Below are positions 1-6,506 of a DNA stretch of 10,986 nucleotides, in pieces (the first letter of the stretch is position 1; the number at the start of each line of letters is the position of its first letter). The DNA is from Lasiodiplodia sp. COLG20 (Eukaryota > Ascomycota > Dothideomycetes > Botryosphaeriales > Botryosphaeriaceae). Where the stretch lies: contig VNWV01000086.1 of NCBI GenBank assembly GCA_009801085.1, positions 1-10,986 of the forward strand. The letters are read 5' to 3'. The notes under the pieces are model-generated. The model did no database searches, was not told the DNA's origin, and worked only from the letters and a program-made list of their open reading frames with translations. The translations under genes and the position numbers were made by a program.

Positions 1-137
1 CGATCGATGGCATACTGACTTGACCCGAGCTCGACCCACAGGATCATGACGAACACCGCGGCGGCTATGACACGACGGGCACGCCAAAGCCGCCGAGGAA
101 TCAAGCGGACTTTGCAAGGAAAATCCAGCAAAGGTGA
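1..137 (+). CDS. Possible terminal exon of a gene cut by the window edge
   Basis: An apparent 3' splice site sits at 39-41 (CCCACAG), with a fungal-style branch point CTGAC about 25 nt upstream. The frame opened at 42 runs 31 codons to TGA at 135-137. The peptide begins DHDEHRGGYDTTG, continues with TPKPPRNQADFARK and ends KIQQR; it is charged and polar, a plausible C-terminal tail. The same frame has a TGA before the acceptor, so a splice would be required. A second frame with its own ATG at 46 gives a 43-aa basic peptide ending at 177, but its composition is less protein-like. The 5' part of the gene lies outside the window and no family can be named. The call rests only on the splice-site pattern and the peptide's composition. 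Confidence 0.28.
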
Positions 138-700
138 AGAGCGACAACTTCAAGCGGATACTCCTAGTCGTGGCTAATGCGAAGCGTCCCGCAGCCGTTC
201 TCGTTGATTAGGGGTTCATTTACACCTCATAGATGATGGATCTGGCTGGATACAAGAGGTTCAGTGAGACAGAAACCTGACATTCTATGGTCTATAGAAA
301 TCCAAAGCCTCATTCTTCAAAGATGACGTTGCCATACAGAACTGTAATAAGTGATCGGCGAAGTGAGAGTGGCAAGACCATGAACATCCCTGTCCGCCAT
401 GACAGCCGACGGAAAGGGTTACGCCGCAAATATTTCCTGAGAATAGTAAAAGCACCGGCCTAGTAGAATGAATATGGTCAGAACCACCGAATACATTCGT
501 GAGCGTTTGCGGCTTCAGTGCAATGAGATACTGAACCAGAAAGGTATGCGGAAGAAGTTGACGTGGCGCAAGACCAGCGCGTGAAAGCTGTCTGTCGACA
601 TCTAGACTCGGCCTTACCGTCCGGTTGAACACGTTACATTCCTCCGTCAGCCACAGGTTCGTAAGAAAGTGCGCCCTGGCCAAGTATGTCGGAGAACGAT
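138..700. other. No convincing gene; one unsupported minus-strand ORF
   Basis: No recognisable gene. The longest open frame is on the minus strand, 788 to 285 (167 codons). Its product starts with a basic stretch and has an odd Cys/His/Ser-rich C-terminal half (for example GCHGGQGCSWSCHSHF). It matches no family I know, and its 5' end runs into the first copy of the tandem repeat, so it is more likely a chance frame. No tRNA-like fold or promoter pattern was seen. Confidence 0.4.
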
Positions 701-1030
701 CAGGCCTCTTCCTTCCGGCCCTTCTTCGGAGAACACTAGTCGTCATGCATTTGCGGGTCTTCGAGGGACCTGGAAAGATGCCAGGCATGGGTCATTCTCT
801 TCCGGCCCTGCCTCGGATGTTAGAAACACGTCTGATTCGGCAGTGACTGACTAGGCGTCCGTGGGCTGATTTCTCTTCCGGCCCTTCCTCGGAAAATCTG
901 TCAGTTCGATGCAGGAGTGGGTCTGAGTAACGGCGTGCATGGCCGAACTCTGTTCCGGCCCTGCCTCGGATAACCTCAAATAACGGGGCAGCCAATCGGC
1001 TCGCATACTAGGTTCCGCTGGAGCCCTGTG
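689..1030. repeat. Diverged tandem repeat, about 77-87 bp period, four conserved 18-bp cores
   Basis: An 18-bp core, TTCCGGCCCTKCCTCGGA with small variations, occurs at 713-730, 800-817, 876-893 and 953-970, so starts are 87, 76 and 77 bp apart. The core is usually preceded by CTC or CTCT. It has short inverted ends (TCCG/CGGA). Sequence between cores has drifted and is only weakly alignable. A partial extra unit (TCGGAGAAC at 689-697, repeated at 726-734) lies on the left, and a weak match (GGTTCCGCTGGAGCCCTG) near 1011 on the right. Several small minus-strand ORFs here encode the repeat (SEAGPE, SEEGPEE) and are not genes. The array ends about 275 bp upstream of the small gene starting at 1245. 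Confidence 0.75.
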
Positions 1031-1244
1031 AGCTGGCACAGGGTTAAGCGGCTCTTCTTAGCGCTTTAATACGAGTGGATGCTCCGCGTCCTACGACACG
1101 TATACCTAATAAGCTTGATTCGGGGGTTCGCCCCTCCGTCCCGTCGTCTGCAGCCGATCGATGCCGCATAGACCCATACAGCAAAACATACCGGTTAATT
1201 CTGACAGCTTCTCGAACTTCCGCTGCTCGAAGATCGCTAGCATT

Positions 1245-1782
1245 ATGGCTAAAAACAACAAACCGACCGCGGCGGGGTGGAAAAGGCAACTAAACTGGGA
1301 CGAAAATACCTGGAAAAAATTCCTCGTGGGTTTGCCGTAACTTTCTAGGCGAGCTTTAACTGAAACTCGAAATAGATCTTCTCTGGAGAAGAGGCGGAAG
1401 CTCTTGTCTCGCAAAGTGAGACATACTGGGCCGGGAAAGAAAAGAAAGAAGTCATGACATGGGACGATGTACCGTTGAACATTCAAAATCTCGTCTTTGA
1501 AAAGCTTCAGGGGCGACTGGTCGGAGAGGGAGTGCCCGCAATCCACCCTGACGACAAAGACAAATTTTTCATCTGGCGAATGAGGCAGGCGATACGAACA
1601 AAAACACAGGGTAAGTCCATATGTTACTACTTCTCCCTTCCTTCTTTCCCCCGCTCGCTAAGTCATCGAAAGGGTACCATAACCAGGATAAAGCCACAAG
1701 TCAGCGTCGATTTTATGACCCTGTTTTGGAGGCTGCCAAGCAATGCCAGGCAAGTTCCTCGGCTATGCCTCCACGACCTTAG
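1245..1782 (+). CDS. Small basic uncharacterised fungal protein, three exons, 141 aa
   Basis: Spliced model: exons 1245-1325, 1376-1610 and 1673-1782. Intron 1 is 50 nt (donor GTGGGT, acceptor ATAG, branch-like ACTGAA at 1359-1364, phase 0). Intron 2 is 62 nt (donor GTAAGT at 1611, pyrimidine tract, branch GCTAAG at 1657-1662, acceptor AAAG, phase 1). The ATG has A at -3 and G at +4. Exon 1 encodes a basic Trp-rich start (AGWKRQLNWDENTWKKF). Exon 2 is charged, with MTWDDVPLNIQNLVFEKLQ and FFIWRMRQAIRTKTQ. Exon 3 has QRRFYDPVLEAAKQCQ and stops at TAG. No signal peptide, membrane segment or known catalytic motif is visible. The frame would be lost without splicing, and all three exons join in phase, which is the main support. 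The composition suggests a small helical nuclear or nucleic-acid-binding protein, but that is a guess. It converges with the BTB-like gene 258 bp downstream. Confidence 0.6.
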
Positions 1783-2040
1783 CATAATCTGCTATATCCT
1801 TGGAGTGTTGTTCTCTTCTATTGGTTCACGTGAAAAGCTTTCGGCGTGGCTGCCACGGCTGACAGCCCCCTTGATTCGAGCCCTCCGCTGAGAACGGCTC
1901 GGATGCTCTCACTCCGATATGTCACTGCCTTCTGGGGCACTTGCACTAGCCTGTTTCCTGCTGTTGATAATCGTGATAGCAACTTCAATTGATTGTGCAG
2001 ACTACCCAGAAAACCATGAAGCTACCCTACTCGCAGAATT

Positions 2041-2759
2041 CTAAGTGCTCCTCGGCCGGCGCGGTATGCCTGCTGGACAATCCCCCTTGCCATGCCGGTG
2101 AAACTGGCACGGACGAACCACCCACGGGTAAGGTTTCTGCCATCCTCTCTTCAGACGAATAACGTCAATGCTAGTCGACCCGAACTCCCCTCCTTCTAGG
2201 AGACCGGCATCTACTTCAACAATATGCTGCCTTTCAGTGTCACTTAACTGACAGGTGGCCATCCTGAGATCGTCGCGGAACTCTTCCGGCTCGGCGCTTG
2301 CCAGCAGATCCCTCAGAGGGCTCAGGGGCAGGCGGAATGTGATGACCGTGACAAGTACAGTGCGCAGCATGTCTCCTTTGCTCGTGTGTTTGTAAACTCG
2401 GCCGATGTGGTCCTTCTCTAGGAGTTGAGGGTGCTGAGTAAACTGCTGAATTGTCGCATCGATGATGGCGTCTTGGAATTCAATGTCGCCCTTTCTAGCC
2501 CCGTAGAGGTAAGACCAGAAAAGGAGGTCCCTCCCAGCTTGAAGATGTTCTTGGGTCCGCTCCTCGCTCTTCCAGGGTATAGTCCTATCCATGCACCAGC
2601 TGCAGTATACCTCAGTATTACTACGCGGATACTGCAGGTCAAAAAGATGAAGATCGCTATGTCGAGTCAGCAGAACCACTAAGGGGGCATGGAGGTGCCA
2701 TACAGTAGAGCTTCCGCGGTGTTATCACCGTCGTCACCAGGAGGGCTATCAGAGGCCAT
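2041..2759 (-). CDS. BTB/POZ-type fungal protein lacking the BTB core, two exons, 223 aa
   Basis: Exon 1 is 2759-2704 and exon 2 is 2656-2041 (TAG). The 47-nt intron has donor GTATGG, a perfect branch point GCTGAC (2671-2666) and acceptor ATAG, and the phases match (2 to 2). The start ATG is in a strong context (CACCATGG). The protein opens with MASDSPPGDDGDNTAEAL, acidic like many fungal BTB proteins. It then enters at residue 24 (FDLQYP) what looks like the end of the BTB fold (EVYCSWCMDRTIPW). The family's conserved downstream half follows: LYGARKGDIEFQDAIIDATI (residues 69-88), a helical part (RLPLSPLRDLL, EFRDDLRMA), and a C-terminal PWVVRPCQFHRH...C motif near residue 196. In typical members the protein-protein interaction core (about 45 residues from the first strand to helix 2) precedes the EVY..W segment; here it is missing. 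It is probably a non-dimerising remnant or a pseudogene. Family assignment is from memory of the pattern. Confidence 0.62.
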
Positions 2760-3133
2760 GGTGTCAATGTGGGAGTTGATGGACTACCGTCATGGCACCG
2801 GGTCAGGGTATAAAGAAAAATAAACTCTACTGGAGAAAGCGGCGTGGACATGTGACAGGTTGCGAGTCTGTTGCGTCGCTCCGATATATGGGACTGCTGC
2901 ACGCAGCCACGGGGCCTCCCCTCTTCCTCCGACCGCCGCATCGGTAGACTAGCAAAAGTGAGACATCTGCAACATCGGCACGTTGGACAGAGTAGGGGTG
3001 GATTGGACCGCCTGACACGATGTCAAATCATTCCTGCGAGAGACAGGGGATTTGCGTAAGAGGGGACAAGTGGGTCATCGTGCGATTGAATCGGTCATCT
3101 GTACCGGGATAAGCGCCGGTGCTAACAGCTCTC

Positions 3134-3160
3134 GACCGCTGTTCTTGCCACACAGCGGTC
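3134..3160. promoter_or_regulatory. 9-bp perfect inverted repeat GACCGCTGT / ACAGCGGTC
   Basis: GACCGCTGT at 3134-3142 and its exact reverse complement at 3152-3160 flank a 9-nt spacer. Each arm carries the CCG/CGG triplet that Zn2Cys6 dimers recognise, though the 17-nt gap between triplets is longer than in classic sites. A second imperfect pair, ACCGG (3103-3107) and CCGGT (3116-3120), lies just upstream. The element lies about 170 bp before the TATA box of the zinc-cluster gene. It could be an operator-like dimer site; binding is inference. Confidence 0.4.
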
Positions 3161-3328
3161 AAGTGGCCTCCATATGGCTAGCTGTTCCTGGGTATGGCTC
3201 CGATCTTCCCAGCGGCGTGTTCTGATCCCCAGAATTCTACTAGAATGCAAGGTTGTTATGGTGGAGCTCTTTCTTAGAAACTCTCGCGGGGGAAGCTATC
3301 GTTCGCACAACTGGATGCCACGTCTGGA

Positions 3329-3337
3329 TATATAAAA
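3329..3337 (+). promoter_or_regulatory. TATA box of the zinc-cluster gene
   Basis: TATATAAAA stands 85 nt upstream of the ATG at 3422, a normal distance for a fungal promoter. An ATG at 3343 opens a 25-codon reading frame that stops at TAA 3418-3420, one base before the main ATG. Whether it is transcribed depends on the start site, which probably lies 30 or more nt past the TATA box and so inside this frame. Confidence 0.5.
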
Positions 3338-3421
3338 AGGCAATGGATATGTGTCCATCGGACCTCGACTTCTGCCTCAACACCTTCCAGTACACAGGAT
3401 TGGGACACATTGAAGTGTAAG

Positions 3422-5029
3422 ATGTCATTCCTGATACAGCCTGGGCTTTTGAGAGATCCGAAGTAAGTGAACGCACCCATAAATCTCCTTAATATCTCAT
3501 TCTGCTTACTATATGCAAAGGCGGTCGTACGGTGAATACAAAGACTATGCCACCACCTGCATTGGGGGTAAAAAAAGGCGCTTGATGCCTTTAACTGGAG
3601 GGCAAGAGTCATCCCATGCCAACCAAACAACCACGGGCACTCAAGCAGCGAGCCAGCAGACACCAGATGTCTCGACAGTTCCCCGCTTTTGTATCGAGCC
3701 CACGGTGACGATTGACTCTCCCGTATGTCATTTAGCGGCCGACGGAGTTCCCAAACCTTCTGTCGCCCACCCCACTATCCACCAAACCCTACCTGCAGAG
3801 CGCTCTCCCTCAATTGAATTCTCAAGAGACAACAAAATTCGCAAGCGCGTCCTCCAGGCATGCGACCGCTGTCACCTCAAAAAGGACAAGGTCAGTCCAC
3901 CTCCACTCCTCTGCCTGGCCCCTCAACTGACCCAAAACAGTGCGATGGCTCCAGCCCGTGCGGCCTCTGCAAGGTCAACAACGCCATCTGCGCCTTCCGC
4001 GAACGCAAGACGTCCCGCAAAAAGGTTGATAGAGTCAGCAAGGCATGCGACTGCTGTCGCCTCATAAAGTACAAGGTCAGTCCGCCTCCACTCCTCTGCC
4101 TGGCCCCTCAACTGACCCAAAACAGTGCGATGGCTCCAGCCCGTGCGGCCGCTGCAAGGCCAAAGACGCCATCTGCGTCTTCAGCGAACGCAAGAAGTAC
4201 CAATACAAGAGTAAAACAGATGTTGCACCGGGTTTGAATGACGCGAAAGAGAAAACGCCAGAAGGATTCAGGATGACAAGACACGGTCTTCGACACCCCT
4301 GCGAAGGTTGCAAAGAGAGGCAGGTTGACTCCTGCCCGAGCGTCTCCCAGTATTGCGTCCTCTATACTAGGTGGTGTGACCTAATGTTTCAGAGGTATGT
4401 ACCCCTCGAATGAAGGAATTTTGAGTTAAATGGGATGACTGATTTTCTAAAGAGGATGCTCCGGAAAAATAAGCAATCAGCTTATTACAACGACAGTCAT
4501 ACAACTCTCAGAACGGTTGATGGTGTTCGAAAGTCTTGACTTGAAAACCTGCCGTGAAGTAAGTTTTGTACGCCCGTTTTGTCGAGAGCAACGCTAAAGT
4601 ATGCAGGTATATTGCTTCTCCGAACAGTGCGCGCTATTGCGGGACGCTCTGACCGACGCTGGACGAGAAGAACTGTGGAATATGTTTGCCGGTGCAGCAG
4701 AGCAGCGCGGAAACCTCGACGCTCAAAGCCAGGATTTACCAACAAATGCAGCTACCACGCCAAGACCCATCGACTACGCTTATACAACATCCGTTGTGCA
4801 GAATTTGGAGCCTGAACCTGAATCATCAACATGTGTTTCGCAGAGTAGGCGCGAACGGCTGCCATCTTCGGATCCGTGCCTGACCCCGGTCGGTCAGTCA
4901 TCATGCGCTGTGGCGGTTGAAGACCGTACGGTTGGAACTACTCTCATGGAGGATGATCAGTTCTTCCTTATAAAAGACTTTTACCCCGAAAAAGCCGCTC
5001 TAACAGAAGAAGGTTGGTACTCCCTATAG
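3422..5029 (+). CDS. Zn(II)2Cys6 transcription-factor-like protein with two tandem zinc clusters, multi-exon, about 440 aa
   Basis: Model: exons 3422-3462, 3521-3890, 3941-4075, 4126-4394, 4474-4558 and 4607-5029, in phase throughout (440 aa). Intron 1 has donor GTAAGT and branch GCTTAC. Introns 2 and 3 are near-identical 50-mers with CTGAC branch points. Intron 4 is the weakest (GTATGT donor, AAG acceptor). Intron 5 has GTAAGT and branch GCTAAA. Residues 1-123 are a polar Ser/Thr/Pro-rich leader. Zinc cluster 1 has Cys at 128, 131, 138, 144, 147 and 154; cluster 2 at 173, 176, 183, 189, 192 and 199. Both fit CX2CX6CX5CX2CX6C, the binuclear zinc DNA-binding fold of fungal regulators. A further Cys group (CEGC...C...C...C) covers 241-266. 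The tail (273-440) is polar, resembles no domain I know and may be a degraded activation region. If intron 4 is not used, the protein ends at 4413 (about 290 aa). The N-terminal two-cluster part is firm, the last two exons less so. The frame ends 2 nt before an LTR, so the original 3' end may be lost. Confidence 0.68.
3849..4200 (+). repeat. Tandem duplication of a zinc-cluster module, two 167-bp units including an intron
   Basis: Unit 1 is 3849-4015 and unit 2 is 4034-4200, offset by exactly 185 bp. Each has 42 coding bases, a 50-nt intron (3891-3940 and 4076-4125) and 75 coding bases. By hand count the introns differ at one base (A/G, ninth position) and the coding parts at 15 of 117, all in codons that change the amino acid. 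Overall identity is about 90%. Both introns are phase 0 and interrupt the zinc cluster directly before its third cysteine. Confidence 0.92.
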
Positions 5030-5284
5030 AATGTAACGGTAGGCTCCTTCCACTGAGCTTCGGAGTCGCTTAGCAGGTCGGGTGAACCGTAGGGTTTACC
5101 TTGAAGAGACAAGAGGTGGATGACAAGGATTGGACGAGGGTATCCCGTGATTGTGTGATGCACAGTGAGCTGATTACCTCCAGAACAATAAGGTTTGAAT
5201 TGGAACTTTGAGTTGACCACGGAGGGTCAAGTGTTTAACTAAGGAGTGGGTCTATATACTGTAGGAAAGCTAGTTACAATCTGG

Positions 5285-5307
5285 TGTGCCCTTTGGTTGA
5301 GGGCACA
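5285..5307. repeat. Stem-loop in the LTR, TGTGCCC / GGGCACA
   Basis: A perfect 7-bp inverted repeat with a 9-nt loop, inside the U3 side of the LTR just upstream (in minus-strand sense) of the TATA box. Confidence 0.5.
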
Positions 5308-5570
5308 GTTACCTGATGCCGTCCTAAGAGGGCAGAGGGCACCTAGTGGGTCGCACGTGACTCGGGCGCTTAGGGCATCTTTCCCGACATCCGGAATCTG
5401 ACTTCGCCGAACGGTCGTGCCCGTTCCCCTTGTCTGTCCGCTTTCCGGCTTCCTGCCTTTATGCGCTGTCTCGGGAGGATAATCCGCCTAGACCTCTGGT
5501 CCCTGGTCTGGTCCTGTGGTCTTCCGTCCCCGTAGGGGATTTCCTAGTCCGTGCTTCCTTCTGAAGTTGC

Positions 5571-5663
5571 TACGCCCTTGAGGGCGCTCTTCCCGCGCGG
5601 GTTTCGGTTGTCGCCTACTGGCGGTTCCGTACGCGCCGTCTTCCCGCGCGGGCTTTCAGCCCT
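5571..5663. repeat. Palindrome cluster in the LTR, two copies of CCCGCGCGGG
   Basis: The perfect 10-bp palindrome CCCGCGCGGG occurs at 5592-5601 and 5643-5652, each preceded by TCTT, 51 bp apart. CGCCCTTGAGGGCG lies immediately before the first and GGGCTTTCAGCCC overlaps the second; CCCCGTAGGGG is at about 5529. Short ORFs across here in both directions are by-products of the symmetry. Confidence 0.6.
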
Positions 5664-5701
5664 TGGGGTCATAAAGCCCGTGTTCCCTGGGGTTCGTAAC
5701 A

Positions 5702-6506
5702 CTAGCTGCGTATCAGCACCTGCAGCACAGTGACTCATGGGTGTGATGGACGTCGAGCTGGGCGCATTTAAGGTGCTAGTGTTGGTTTTAATTTTGTTAT
5801 AGCTCTGTCAATACGTCGGTTTCTCAGTTTACTCTTCTTTTTTGAGAGAGAAAAAAAAAAGAGCTTCTCGCTTGTTCCTTACGCAAATCAATTTCATTAA
5901 CTCAATAATTCTGAGAGCCAAATGAAGCGGGCAAGCACGGTGGGAGATGTGAAGAGCTGAGGCTGGCAGAAGGGGGAAGCTACTAGCGCTAGTGACTTCA
6001 CCGCTATCGATTTGTGCACCCAATGGCGATGGAAAAGATTACATGGAATTATTCTTTAAATGGATTCCCTGTTCATTCGGCAATTACGAACATCTTCCTG
6101 AAGAAATACCCACCCGCCGCCTGTCCTCTGTGCCCTAGCTAAAAGAAAGTATAGGCAGAGCTATTAACGGCACGCATACACATCAGCATAGTAGTCACAA
6201 AATGAAGTTTTCTTAATATTTTCCATACATCACGTGGGGTTTTATTGATTCCTCTTTTTTTATTTTTTTTTAAAGAAGGGCAAGGTATGCCGACTCCAGC
6301 ATATGCGTACAGGGAAGAAAAAACAACCAGGCACAGTAGTGTAGGTCCTACAGCCACAGACAGTTCGAAGGACGTGAACGTTGGAAATCAAGGGCTATCG
6401 ACGACACCACAGCACAACGTCTCCAGACGTGCGCGAGGCGAGCGACCTTTGCCATACCGCGAAGCCACGCATCTTTTCAATGCCTCACGACCACTGTTTC
6501 CGCTAC
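5702..6506. other. Gene-poor AT-rich spacer
   Basis: No gene seen. It contains long T and A runs (5836-5860, 6250-6275), a hairpin of a CTCTTCTTTTTT-like arm facing an A10-GAG arm (5832-5863), and a perfect 12-bp palindrome ACTAGCGCTAGT (5982-5993). AACACTAGC across the LTR end (5698-5706) is mirrored by GCTAGTGTT at 5775-5783. Open frames at 5829-6023 (-), 6245-6529 (+) and 6381-6701 (+) have irregular composition and no recognisable motif. Confidence 0.45.

Larger units (their letters stand above)
2760..3421. promoter_or_regulatory. Divergent intergenic region between the BTB-like gene (-) and zinc-cluster gene (+)
   Basis: This 662-bp spacer separates two genes transcribed away from each other, so it should hold both promoters. 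On the minus side a TATA-like TTTATAC lies near 2806-2813, about 50 nt before the BTB-like ATG. On the plus side there is a TATA box at 3329-3337. Two inverted repeats with CCG/CGG ends lie between (3103-3120 and 3134-3160), both listed separately. No open frame in the spacer looks coding: the short minus-strand frames at 2657-3018 and 3240-3663 have irregular composition and no family resemblance. Confidence 0.5.
5032..5701 (-). mobile_element. Solo LTR of a retrotransposon, 670 bp
   Basis: On the minus strand the element begins TGTTACGAACC (5701) and ends CTACCGTTACA (5032): TG...CA ends within a short inverted repeat, TGTTACG/CGTTACA. A TATA box (TATATA, 5253-5258) about 440 bp from the 5' end fits a U3 promoter, leaving some 220 bp for the last of U3, R and U5. 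No primer-binding site follows the CA end, no purine tract precedes the TG end, and no gag/pol frame is present, so it is a solo LTR. The flanking 5-mers (TAGAA left, CTAGC right, plus strand) do not match, so there is no target-site duplication. It is GC-rich and full of short palindromes. The superfamily (probably Ty3/gypsy-like) is a guess. Confidence 0.6.

Noticed and set aside
285..788. 167-codon minus-strand ORF
   Set aside because: No homology cue, runs through tandem-repeat DNA, odd Cys/His-rich composition and no splice or promoter support.
713..970. CRISPR-like array
   Set aside because: Only four short cores with unequal, partly related spacers, in a eukaryotic context with no cas genes.
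1454..1891. Unspliced 145-codon plus ORF as the gene product
   Set aside because: It reads through a clear GTAAGT intron; the spliced model keeps a protein-like frame while the unspliced tail does not.
2657..3018. Minus-strand ORFs upstream of the BTB-like gene as a source of the missing BTB core
   Set aside because: None of the three frames contains the expected hydrophobic strand and His-Lys segment of a BTB domain.
3892..4313. Unspliced frames and minus-strand ORFs across the zinc-cluster repeat, giving repeated PPPLLCLAPQLTQNSAM peptides
   Set aside because: The repeated peptide is the translated intron; splicing restores complete zinc clusters in both copies.
5271..5701. Shorter transposon bounded by GCTAGTTAC and GTAACACTAGC
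   Set aside because: The longer TG...CA span to 5032 includes a promoter TATA box and a better matching inverted terminus.
5544..5738. Overlapping ORFs on both strands in the LTR
   Set aside because: Caused by palindromic GC-rich sequence; no gag or pol resemblance.
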